Assembly: GCA_024710675.1 (NCBI GenBank)
Contig: JANJUH010000370.1
Span: 1-6,680 of the forward strand
Direction: 5' to 3'
Source of the DNA: Lysobacterales bacterium
GTDB taxonomy: Bacteria; Pseudomonadota; Gammaproteobacteria; Xanthomonadales; SZUA-5
Length of the DNA: 6,680 bases
Positions 1 through 6,394 of the stretch are shown here, piece by piece. The number at the start of each line of letters is the position of its first letter. Within the stretch, counting starts at the first letter, position 1. The notes beneath the pieces are model-generated. The model searched no databases and had not been told where the DNA came from. It saw only the letters and a program-made list of their open reading frames with translations. Both the position numbers and the translations under genes were made by a program.

Positions 1-1
1 G

Positions 2-109
2 TATCTGGGCTTCTGGATCGACGGCCACCCGAAGATGGCCTACAAACAGGAATACCCGGCCTTCGAAATCCGCGACGGTGATGGGAAATGGGCACCGAGA
101 GACCCGTAG
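2..109 (+). CDS. bpt: Arginyl/leucyl-tRNA--protein transferase, C-terminal end (partial)
   Basis: Only the last 35 residues are present; the gene enters from the left edge and ends at TAG 107-109. The visible tail starts YLGFWIDGHPKMAYKQEY and has the pattern YLGxWI..xxKMxYKxx(F/Y)xxxE, then a Trp near the end, which is the C-terminal signature of the ATE/Bpt family. These cytoplasmic enzymes transfer Leu or Arg from aminoacyl-tRNA to the N-terminus of proteins, creating an N-degron for ClpS/ClpAP. In gammaproteobacteria the usual member is Bpt, a leucyltransferase acting on N-terminal Asp/Glu. The choice of Bpt over a true arginyltransferase is inference, since the catalytic N-terminal half lies outside the window. 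The stop codon lies within the hairpin at 105-138, and the gene converges on pilE. Confidence 0.65.
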   Translation, partial: YLGFWIDGHPKMAYKQEYPAFEIRDGDGKWAPRDP

Positions 110-138
110 CCCGCGTTGACCGCCACACGCGGGCTACG
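105..138. repeat. 12-bp perfect inverted repeat (hairpin) between convergent genes
   Basis: CGTAGCCCGCGT at 105-116 is the exact reverse complement of 127-138, with a 10-nt loop. The left arm contains the stop codon of the upstream transferase gene, and the right arm ends 12 nt before the stop of pilE on the other strand. There is no T-tract on either side, so it is not a textbook intrinsic terminator. It may still end or protect both converging transcripts, or be a dispersed REP-like palindrome. The heptamer GGGCTAC of the right arm (131-137) recurs at 147-153. Confidence 0.7.
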
Positions 139-149
139 CGGATCCTGGG

Positions 150-551
150 CTACCAGCAATCCGCACGGTCGCCACCGCGCCGACCGAGATGATCGAGCGT
201 CAGCGTGCCGCAGGCGTCGTCCTGCTGGCGTCCCAACGGCTCGGCGCGCATGCGCCAGCCCTGCCCTTCGCCGGTCACTTCGACCGCGAGGCGGTAGTGG
301 CCACCGCTGGACTGCGCGCCCGGACCCAGCGGCTCGTCGTGGTAGCGAAGGGCCATGCTGTGGTGTCGCTGTTGCGCCATCGCCGCGCGCAGCAACAGGT
401 CCTGGGCGTCGATGCGCTGCGCGCGCAGGGCCTGGCGCCCGAATGCCGGCCAGGCCATGCCGGCGAGGATCGCGATCAGCGCCAGCACGACCAGCATCTC
501 GATCAGCGTGTGACCGCTGGCCGCCCTCCCCCTGCCGCGATCGCGATTCAT
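150..551 (-). CDS. pilE: Type IV pilus minor pilin, PilE-like
   Basis: 133 aa. After a short basic leader comes SG|HTLIEMLVVLALIAILAG: a prepilin peptidase site after Gly13, Glu at mature position 5, and a hydrophobic helix (about residues 14-35) that anchors the subunit in the membrane and then in the pilus core. The C-terminus has DDACGTLTLDHLG and ends DCW; Cys114 and Cys132 would form the disulfide-bonded D-region typical of PilE-type minor pilins. The ATG at 549-551 overlaps the pilX stop as ATGA, which fixes the start and implies translational coupling; the frame remains open upstream, but only as a shadow of pilX. Mature residue 1 is His instead of the usual Phe or Met. The gene is last in the operon. 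The assignment to PilE rather than FimT/GspH rests on the CGTLTL...CW tail. Confidence 0.82.
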   Translation of the reverse strand: MNRDRGRGRAASGHTLIEMLVVLALIAILAGMAWPAFGRQALRAQRIDAQDLLLRAAMAQQRHHSMALRYHDEPLGPGAQSSGGHYRLAVEVTGEGQGWRMRAEPLGRQQDDACGTLTLDHLGRRGGDRADCW

Positions 552-1159
552 GGCCGCGCTTCCCCGCCCGCAGCCACCGGCACGCTCATCGACCACATCG
601 ATTCGAGCACTTCGACGGTCTGCAGCCGGCCACCCGGGCTGCGCGCGGTGATCCGGTAGAGCATGCGACGCTGCGTGGCACCGTCCGGCCCCGCTCGTTC
701 GTCCACGCCGAGTTCCTCGACCAGAAAGCGCGGCTGGGCCGCCAGCCGGGCGGATGCCAGTGCGGGCGGCAAGCGGTCGAGCGGGCGCGCATAGGCCTGC
801 GCTCCGTCCTGGGACGGATCGAGCCAAGCGGTGGCGCTGCGGAAGCGCTGGACCTGTGGGTGCGGGTCTGCACCGCGGGTGCGATAGACGCACGCCTGGC
901 CCGAGACACCGCTGCACTCGGGCAGTGCAGCGCCGCCGGCAGCCCAGTGCTGCCAGAGCCACTCCTCGGCGCCGCGCAAGGCCGACTCGGCGCCGAAGCG
1001 CGCCAACTGCCGATCGCGCTGCGCACCGGTCATGCGCTCCTGCAACAGGCTGCCCCGCGTGGCTGCCAGCGCCAGCAGCGTGATCGAGACCAGCAGCAGC
1101 ATCGCGATGAAGAGGATCGCGCCACGCTGGCAGGCGGGCGCAGCGCCTTGCGCGTTCAC
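548..1159 (-). CDS. pilX: Type IV pilus minor pilin PilX
   Basis: 203 aa. The N-terminus reads CQRG|AILFIAMLLLVSITLL, with prepilin cleavage expected after Gly13, followed by a membrane helix (about 14-33). The conserved PilX N-terminal signature follows: RGSLLQERMTGAQRDRQLA, then FGAESALRGAEEWL (about residues 35-68). Mature position 5 is Ile, not Glu; absence of Glu5 is normal for PilX, as for the related GspK pseudopilins. Two Cys (PEC and QAC, about residues 81-89) may form a disulfide. PilX works with PilV, PilW and PilE in the complex that primes pilus assembly and sits at the tip. The start codon is GTG (1157-1159), overlapping the pilW stop as GTGA; the end overlaps pilE. A pilY1 gene usually follows pilX in related clusters; here pilE follows directly. 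Confidence 0.82.
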   Translation of the reverse strand: MNAQGAAPACQRGAILFIAMLLLVSITLLALAATRGSLLQERMTGAQRDRQLARFGAESALRGAEEWLWQHWAAGGAALPECSGVSGQACVYRTRGADPHPQVQRFRSATAWLDPSQDGAQAYARPLDRLPPALASARLAAQPRFLVEELGVDERAGPDGATQRRMLYRITARSPGGRLQTVEVLESMWSMSVPVAAGGEARP

Positions 1160-2667
1160 GGCGCAGCCCCGCCGCGCACCGCCACACTGGCGGTGAAGGG
1201 GCGTCGCAGCATCCGCCCGTGCGGCAAGCCGCTCGGCAGCAGGGTGTCAGCCTCGGGCGCAACGGTCTGGCCCTCGAACTGGTAGCTCATCAACGCGGGC
1301 TCGAGATCGGCGATCTCGTGCTCGGAGTTGACCAGCAGCCTGGCTTCCATGTGGCGCACCGAGCGCCACAGGCAGCCGGGCTCCATGGCGGCTGCGTCCT
1401 CCGTTGCCGGTGCGATCCCGGGCGCCTTCGGAGGACAGGCGATGGTGCCCCCGAGCCGCGAATCGACTCCGGCGGCATCGAGGTAACGCATCTGTCCCTG
1501 CCGATCGAGCACGCCGTAGGTGAAGGCCAGCCAGTCGACGCCGCGCACGACCTCCTGCTCGACACCGTTCTCCCTGCGAACCAGGGTCGGCACGAGGCGC
1601 CGCTGACCGACATTGGGCCGGGCATTGGGATCCTCGTCGACACGGAACGAGAGGTACCAGCTCACGGTGACGAGATCCTGGCTCCAGTCATGGACGCGCC
1701 GCTCGCGCCCATCTGTCGCCGCGCAGACCAGCGGCGGCTCCGCTGCCGGCAGGAGGCTGCCCAGGGTCAGCGTAGTGCCGGCCACCGTGGCCAACGGCAA
1801 GAGATCGGCATGCCGGCAGTCGCTGACCAGCACCTTCCCGCCGGCCGCAAAGCGCGCTGGCGGGTCACCGGCTTGCGGGGCGAGAACCAGGCTGCCGCCG
1901 CTGCGGCAATCGGCTGCAGCCAACGGCCAGCCACGGCCGCGCAGGTAGCGCAGCGTCAGTACATCGGAGTGTGGCACCCGGGCGCCGGGTGCAAGGCGGG
2001 CTGGCGGAAACATCGCCGGGTCCGGCAAGGCGGGCGTACAGTCGCTGCCCTCGCGGCATCGGTAGCCTTGCAGCAGGAAGCGCTCGCCCAGGCGATACGG
2101 TGCGGTCGCCGGCGCCTGGCGCGCCGCACCGCTGTCCGGATCGACGCTGGCCATGCCGCCCGAGTCCGGCAGTCCGAGGTCCGCGACATGGACCATCGGC
2201 GATCGGGGGGACCACGCCTGTGCTTCTGATCCCGCGTGCGGGAGCGCCTGCAGCCCCCCGCAACCCGAGCCCGCATAGGCCTGCAGGTCTTCCTCGAGCC
2301 GGACCACGGCAAAGCGCCCGCTCTCGTGCAGCCAACCCAGGCGATCCTGGAAGGCACCCGAGCGACTGACGGCGAGGTACAGCGAGCCGATCCCGGCTGC
2401 CAGCAGCAGTCCGATCGCCATGGCGACGAGCAGTTCGACGAGGGTGAAACCGCGGCCGCGGTGACGGCACCCGGAACCCGGGACCCGTGACCCGGGAGAA
2501 GCGGGCTGGTCGTAGGGTGCTGGTCTGCGCAGCGAAGCGCACCGAGTGCCTCGCGACTGGGGAGAAGCGGGCTTGTCGTAGGGTGCTGGTGAGCGCAGCG
2601 AACCGCACCGTCGTTCTTGCGACACCATCGCGGATATGAACGCCGGGCTAGGACTGCGAGTCCTCAT
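1156..2667 (-). CDS. pilW: Type IV pilus minor pilin PilW with repeat-bearing long leader
   Basis: 503 aa from the chosen ATG (2665-2667), which overlaps the pilV stop as ATGA. The prepilin motif RGRG|FTLVELLVAMAIG lies far inside: cleavage follows residue 73, giving a mature protein of about 430 aa with Glu5 and a normal membrane helix. The mature N-terminus continues with LHESGRFAVVRLEEDLQAYA, and the C-terminus has RMLRRPFTASVAVRG, both typical of PilW. Residues 21-64 of the leader contain two copies of a 22-residue period (C-x-S-L-R-x-PAPYD-x-PASP), which is translated repeat DNA. Alternative starts are ATG 2626-2628 and the adjacent GTG, both still upstream of the repeats. No ATG, GTG or TTG occurs in frame between the repeats and the prepilin motif. 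PilW belongs to the minor-pilin priming/tip complex. Product is secure; the start is less so. Confidence 0.8.
   Translation of the reverse strand: MRTRSPSPAFISAMVSQERRCGSLRSPAPYDKPASPQSRGTRCASLRRPAPYDQPASPGSRVPGSGCRHRGRGFTLVELLVAMAIGLLLAAGIGSLYLAVSRSGAFQDRLGWLHESGRFAVVRLEEDLQAYAGSGCGGLQALPHAGSEAQAWSPRSPMVHVADLGLPDSGGMASVDPDSGAARQAPATAPYRLGERFLLQGYRCREGSDCTPALPDPAMFPPARLAPGARVPHSDVLTLRYLRGRGWPLAAADCRSGGSLVLAPQAGDPPARFAAGGKVLVSDCRHADLLPLATVAGTTLTLGSLLPAAEPPLVCAATDGRERRVHDWSQDLVTVSWYLSFRVDEDPNARPNVGQRRLVPTLVRRENGVEQEVVRGVDWLAFTYGVLDRQGQMRYLDAAGVDSRLGGTIACPPKAPGIAPATEDAAAMEPGCLWRSVRHMEARLLVNSEHEIADLEPALMSYQFEGQTVAPEADTLLPSGLPHGRMLRRPFTASVAVRGGAAP
2469..2496. repeat. Four tandem 7-bp units (ACCCGNN)
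   Basis: On the plus strand the units are acccgga, acccggg, acccgtg, acccggg, exactly 4 x 7 bp. They abut the 64-bp repeat copy at 2494 and, read as pilW, encode the glycine/arginine-rich stretch just ahead of the prepilin cleavage site. Short heptamer arrays next to small palindromic elements are, to my knowledge, common in Xanthomonadaceae-type genomes. Confidence 0.7.
2494..2557. repeat. 64-bp repeat, copy 1, inside the pilW leader
   Basis: Starts gggagaagcgggct and contains gtcgtagggtgctggt, gcgcagcgaa and cgcaccg. By eye about 54 of 64 bases match copy 2, which begins exactly 66 bp later. It contains the small hairpin TGCGC-agcgaa-GCGCA, and GGTGC...GCACC as an outer stem. The style is that of a dispersed REP-like palindromic element. 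Dispersal elsewhere in the genome cannot be seen from this window. Confidence 0.75.
2560..2623. repeat. 64-bp repeat, copy 2, inside the pilW leader
   Basis: Same unit as copy 1 with about ten substitutions, mostly in the outer 13 bp next to the conserved GCGAC end. Its outer stem is better than in copy 1: GGTGC-T-GGT pairs with ACC-GCACC with one bulged T around a loop containing gagcgcagcga. The 66-bp period equals 22 codons, so both copies are read in the same frame in pilW and neither introduces a stop there. Confidence 0.75.
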
Positions 2668-3227
2668 GGCTGAAACACCCAGCTCAGCGACTCGAGCTGC
2701 GCGCCGTTGGCGGAGTTGCCCGCTCCTGTCTGCAGAGCTGAGGCATCCCAGGCAATCGAGATCGCGCACAAGCCGGCGAAGGGCGCGATCGCGGCCTGTT
2801 CGGGGCTGCCGAGCAGGCTGCCCTCGCAATCGACCTCGGCCCTTGCCGCAGGCAGCGACCGGGCCAGCTCGCGACTCCACTGCGCCCGGTCGCGTGCGAC
2901 CCGCTGCGCCGGCGCGCAAGGCACGCCGCCGACGCAAGGATCGGTACCAGCCGAACTGGCGTCGTACAAGCCGTTGTACTCGGTGATCGCCGAGCGATTG
3001 GCGCGGATGCGCTCGGCCATCGACTGCGCCAGAAGGCCAGCCTGGGTGCGCAGGTAGGCACCCTGGTTACCCTTCACCGCGACCACCATCAGGCCGGCCA
3101 CCCCGACCATGCCGATGCTGAAGACCAGCAGGGCGACGAGCACCTCGACGAGCGTGAAACCGCGCCCGCCCTGCCTGCCACCGCGCCTGGCCCTGACTGC
3201 CCGCATGATCGAGAGCTTGCTCCGCAT
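2664..3227 (-). CDS. pilV: Type IV pilus minor pilin PilV
   Basis: 187 aa from the ATG at 3225-3227. A 23-residue, very basic leader ends GGRG|FTLVEVLVALLVFSIG: prepilin cleavage after Gly23, Glu at mature position 5, and an anchoring helix of about 22 residues. The mature N-terminus continues with AYLRTQAGLLAQSMAERIRANR, the hallmark of PilV. Four Cys in the C-terminal half could form two disulfides. It is the first gene of the minor-pilin operon and overlaps pilW by 4 nt. Start choice: 3227 is preceded by GGGA close upstream; ATG 3206 gives a shorter leader of 16 residues with a GGAG 13 nt away. ATG 3272, ATG 3296 and TTG 3302 keep the frame open but lack a ribosome site, and 3302 lies in the terminator tail. 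Mature sequence (164 aa) is unaffected. Confidence 0.82.
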   Translation of the reverse strand: MRSKLSIMRAVRARRGGRQGGRGFTLVEVLVALLVFSIGMVGVAGLMVVAVKGNQGAYLRTQAGLLAQSMAERIRANRSAITEYNGLYDASSAGTDPCVGGVPCAPAQRVARDRAQWSRELARSLPAARAEVDCEGSLLGSPEQAAIAPFAGLCAISIAWDASALQTGAGNSANGAQLESLSWVFQP

Positions 3228-3300
3228 TGGTCCCGCCCGCCAGTGTCTGCCTGTGCGATTGCGCGGCAGCATCGCAGTCACGGACAGCCGGCGCATCGGC
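3228..3300 (-). other. Leader region of the pilV-pilW-pilX-pilE operon
   Basis: About 75 nt between the ftsY terminator and the chosen pilV start must contain or follow the operon promoter. I looked for sigma70 (-35/-10) and sigma54 (GG...GC at -24/-12) patterns on the minus strand and found no convincing match. TTGCCG at 3303-3298 has no -10 at a suitable distance. Confidence 0.3.
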
Positions 3301-3324
3301 AAAAATCCGACAGCGCCGTCGGAA
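3301..3324 (-). terminator. Intrinsic terminator of ftsY
   Basis: On the minus strand, TCCGAC-GGCGCT-GTCGGA (plus-strand arms 3306-3311 and 3318-3323) is followed directly by TTTTT (3305-3301). It lies 6 nt after the ftsY stop codon. The plus strand also reads hairpin then ATTTT, so it could act in both directions, although no plus-strand gene ends here. It separates ftsY from the pilin operon, which therefore should have its own promoter. Confidence 0.8.
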
Positions 3325-3329
3325 TTTTC

Positions 3330-4538
<1,209 letters not shown>

Positions 4539-4658
4539 GGCGGGATCCGGCAACGAAAGCCCGCCATTGTAGCGGGGCGCGGGCCCGGCTTATCGAAAGC
4601 CATGCTGAAGCGCGTGCGACTATGCTGCGGATTCCGCACGACCGCCGGGGCCAGCACG
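4539..4658. other. Divergent ftsY-rsmD intergenic region
   Basis: These 120 bp separate two divergent housekeeping genes and should hold both promoters. On the plus strand, TATGCT at 4621-4626 could be a -10 for rsmD, 33 nt ahead of its ATG, but has no matching -35; TTGTAG (4568) and TATCGA (4591) are 17 nt apart but match only 3 of 6 each. The rsmD promoter stays unassigned. Confidence 0.35.
4566..4571 (-). promoter_or_regulatory. Candidate -10 box of ftsY promoter
   Basis: The minus strand reads TACAAT (5 of 6 to TATAAT) at 4571-4566, about 28 nt before the ftsY ATG. No good -35 hexamer is visible 16-18 nt upstream, where the DNA is GC-rich. This implies a short 5' leader of about 20 nt and argues against the TTG start at 4553. 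Confidence 0.4.
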
Positions 4659-5300
4659 ATGCCGCGACAGCGCAAGCCCAGCCCGCTACTGCAGCCCAGG
4701 ACCACCACGCCCGGCGACATCCGCATCATCGGCGGCGAGCTGAAGCGCTCCCGGATCGAGGTACCCGACGAAGCCGGGCTGCGCCCGACCCCGGCACGCC
4801 TGCGCGAGACCCTGTTCAACTGGCTGGCTCCGCGCCTGCGCGGCGCCCGCGTGCTCGACCTCTGCGCCGGCTCGGGCGCGCTCGGCTTCGAGGCGTTGTC
4901 GCGCGGGGCCGCCCACAGCCACTTCAACGAGCCCAATCCGCGCCTGGCCGCCGGCCTGCTGGCGACCGCCACGCGACTGAAGCTCGCCGACCGGGTGACG
5001 ATCACCCGCGAGGACGCGCGCACGCTGGCGGTCGCGGCGCCCTTCGACATCGTCTTCGTCGACCCGCCCTACGCGCTGGACCTGTGGCCGGCACTGTTCG
5101 CCCGCCTGCCGCAACTGCTCGCCGGGGATGGCTGGGTTTACGTCGAATGGCCACGCGGCGCGCGCCCGCAGTGGCCGCAGGGATTTCGTGCGCGCCGCGA
5201 AGCGCACGCCGGCATCGTCGAATGTGCGCTATTGGAGCGTGACGATGGCTCCGCTAGTGTGGAGGGGCACGCCGCAGCCGAGCCGAGGGCGACCTCATGA
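4659..5300 (+). CDS. rsmD: 16S rRNA (guanine966-N2)-methyltransferase RsmD
   Basis: 213 aa. It methylates G966 (E. coli numbering) of 16S rRNA in the assembling 30S subunit, using S-adenosylmethionine. Seen in order: GDIRIIGGELKRSRI (19-33), LRPTPARLRETLFNWLAP (41-58, the RsmD signature), SAM-binding motif I VLDLCAGSGALGFEALSRGA (65-84), and the catalytic DPPY (135-138) in DIVFVDPPYALD. Motif I has Cys where Phe is more usual (LDLFAGSG). The start at ATG 4659 gives a length near the roughly 200 aa usual for the family and has GGGG about 8 nt upstream; ATG 4602 is an alternative adding 19 residues that do not resemble the family. The last 4 nt overlap coaD (ATGA), so the two are probably co-translated. 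The C-terminal 15 residues beyond the core look unconserved. Confidence 0.93.
   Translation: MPRQRKPSPLLQPRTTTPGDIRIIGGELKRSRIEVPDEAGLRPTPARLRETLFNWLAPRLRGARVLDLCAGSGALGFEALSRGAAHSHFNEPNPRLAAGLLATATRLKLADRVTITREDARTLAVAAPFDIVFVDPPYALDLWPALFARLPQLLAGDGWVYVEWPRGARPQWPQGFRARREAHAGIVECALLERDDGSASVEGHAAAEPRATS
5285..5289 (+). promoter_or_regulatory. Ribosome binding site of coaD
   Basis: GAGGG within the end of rsmD, 7 nt before the coaD ATG at 5297. It supports the overlapping start over any internal Met. Confidence 0.6.
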
Positions 5301-5800
5301 GCACCCTGTCTCCCACCGCCCCGCGCATCGCCGTCTATCCGGGCACCTTCGATCCGATGACGATGGGCCATGTCGACCTGGTCAACCGGGCCGCACCGCT
5401 GTTCGAGCGACTGGTGGTGGGCATTGCCCACAACCCGGTCAAGGGCCCGAGCTTTGGGCTCGACGAACGGATCGAGATGGCCAGCGAGGCTCTCGCCGGG
5501 CTGCCCAATGTCGAAGTGCTCGGCTTCGATACGCTGCTCGCCCACTTCGTCCGCCAGATCGGTGCCTCGGTGATCCTGCGCGGGCTGCGCGCGGTGTCGG
5601 ACTTCGAGTACGAATTCCAGCTCGCCAGCATGAATCGCCACCTGATTCCCGAAGCCGAGACGATGTTCCTGACCCCGGCCGAGCAGTACAGCTTCATCTC
5701 TTCCTCGCTGGTGCGCGAAGTGGCCCGCTTGGGCGGCGATGTCTCGGGCTTCGTCCCGCCGGCCGTGCTGTGTCGCCTCGAGGCGCTGTGGGGACGCTGA
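5297..5800 (+). CDS. coaD: Phosphopantetheine adenylyltransferase CoaD
   Basis: 167 aa, slightly longer at the N-terminus than the 159-aa E. coli enzyme. CoaD transfers AMP from ATP to 4'-phosphopantetheine, giving dephospho-CoA, the penultimate step of CoA synthesis; it is a cytoplasmic hexamer in this family. Visible motifs: YPGTFDPMTMGH (14-25), the nucleotidyltransferase (T/H)xGH motif with Thr17 and His25; Lys49 in NPVKGPSFGLDER (equivalent to E. coli Lys42); RGLRAVSDFEYEFQLASMNR (95-114) with the ATP-binding Arg95/Arg98; and YSFISSSLVREVA (131-143), the C-terminal ISSS motif. All key residues are present. The start overlaps the rsmD stop by 4 nt and has a clear ribosome site, consistent with an rsmD-coaD operon, an arrangement common in bacteria. 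Confidence 0.97.
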   Translation: MSTLSPTAPRIAVYPGTFDPMTMGHVDLVNRAAPLFERLVVGIAHNPVKGPSFGLDERIEMASEALAGLPNVEVLGFDTLLAHFVRQIGASVILRGLRAVSDFEYEFQLASMNRHLIPEAETMFLTPAEQYSFISSSLVREVARLGGDVSGFVPPAVLCRLEALWGR

Positions 5801-5811
5801 CGGCTTCACAC

Positions 5812-5820
5812 TGGTAGCAT
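5812..5820 (+). promoter_or_regulatory. Candidate extended -10 promoter for the lipoprotein gene
   Basis: TGGTAGCAT fits an extended -10 (TGnTAnnnT) in the 49-nt gap after coaD. It would start transcription near 5827, about 23 nt ahead of the ATG. No -35 is evident, as is tolerated for extended -10 promoters. Read-through from rsmD-coaD is equally possible. Confidence 0.3.
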
Positions 5821-5837
5821 TCCGCCATTCCCTGTCT

Positions 5838-5843
5838 GGAGAG
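5838..5843 (+). promoter_or_regulatory. Ribosome binding site of the lipoprotein gene
   Basis: GGAGAG with a 6-nt spacer to ATG 5850. It decides for this start over the in-frame ATG at 5739 inside coaD, which would place 37 unrelated residues before the signal peptide. Confidence 0.65.
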
Positions 5844-5849
5844 CCCGCC

Positions 5850-6332
5850 ATGGCCCACCGCATCCTCACCGCCCTGCTCGTCGCCCTCGCCGTGCTGATC
5901 CTGCCCGCCTGCCAGAAGGAGGCGCCGAAGGATGCCCAGAACCAGGTCGTCGCCCCGACCAACCCGTCCGACTCGATGGCCTGGCGCAAGTATGTGCAGG
6001 CGGTCGCCAAGGTCTATGCACCGACGGACCAGAACTCGCGCTTCTACGCCATCTATACGGACTATCAGCAGGATGCGGAAAAGACGGCGCGCCAGATCGA
6101 GCAGATCAAGACCCAGATCGCGCCGGGCCTCGCCCAGGGCACCTTGCTGATGTACGCCTCGCCGGACTCCGCGCTGATGGCCGAAATCATCGAAAAGGCC
6201 TACGAGAACCCGCGCGCCGACGCGCTCAAGGGTACCAAGGTGATCTTCGTCGGCAAGGCCGCCGAGGCCGAGCGCGTGCAGGCCGCCGTCGGTGCCTGGG
6301 GCGCGGAGTTCGTCCTGCACGAAGTCCAGTAA
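5850..6332 (+). CDS. Putative lipoprotein of unknown function
   Basis: 160 aa. I do not recognise the family. Residues 1-20 are a lipoprotein signal peptide: a single Arg near the N-terminus, a hydrophobic core LLVALAVLIL, then the lipobox LPAC with Cys21 as the lipidated residue. The +2 residue is Gln, not Asp, so under the E. coli Lol rule it would be sorted to the outer membrane, facing the periplasm. After a polar linker (about 22-43), the protein looks mostly helical and rich in Gln, Glu, Lys and Tyr (YAIYTDYQQDAEKTARQI, about 68-85). The end (KVIFVGKAAEAERVQAAVGA and then AEFVLHEVQ) has a beta-alpha-beta look. There is no Cys after the lipobox and no catalytic motif I can name. It lies 49 nt after coaD and 62 nt before the ferredoxin, all on one strand. 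Confidence 0.85.
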   Translation: MAHRILTALLVALAVLILPACQKEAPKDAQNQVVAPTNPSDSMAWRKYVQAVAKVYAPTDQNSRFYAIYTDYQQDAEKTARQIEQIKTQIAPGLAQGTLLMYASPDSALMAEIIEKAYENPRADALKGTKVIFVGKAAEAERVQAAVGAWGAEFVLHEVQ

Positions 6333-6351
6333 GGTCGCCCGACGCCAGTCC

Positions 6352-6376
6352 GCCGCGGCCCTGAACCGGGCGCGGC
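6352..6376 (+). other. GC-rich hairpin between lipoprotein and ferredoxin genes
   Basis: GCCGC-G-GCCC (6352-6361) pairs with GGGC-GCGGC (6368-6376): nine G-C pairs with one bulged G around the loop TGAACC. No T-tract follows, so it is not a standard intrinsic terminator. It begins 20 nt after the lipoprotein stop and ends 18 nt before the ferredoxin ATG. Confidence 0.5.
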
Positions 6377-6394
6377 ACTGGCGCGATTCCCGCG

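Noticed and set aside
548..1159. Missing Glu5 in PilX as evidence of a broken pilin
   Set aside because: PilX and GspK-type minor pilins commonly lack Glu5, and the rest of the N-terminal signature is intact.
552..1262. Upstream extension of the pilE frame to 1262
   Set aside because: This part lies over pilX on the same strand in another frame and reads as low-complexity Arg/Ala sequence; the prepilin leader starts at 551.
116..1285. Long plus-strand open frame (about 389 codons) opposite pilE and pilX
   Set aside because: It is antisense to well-supported pilin genes; its translation is Arg/Ala/Pro-rich with no domain, as expected from the codon bias of GC-rich genes on the opposite strand.
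2494..2623. CRISPR array or attachment-site direct repeats
   Set aside because: There are only two copies, about 84% identical, directly adjacent with no unique spacers, no cas genes and no integrase nearby.
2668..2937. Upstream extension of the pilW frame to 2937
   Set aside because: It overlaps the coding part of pilV in another frame and is Arg-rich with no domain. The ATGA junction at 2664-2667 is the natural start.
3209..3240. Sigma54-like promoter ahead of pilV (TGGCGGGCGGGACCAATGC, minus strand)
   Set aside because: The distance between the GG and GC elements is about 4 nt too long for a -24/-12 promoter, and it overlaps the likely start codon.
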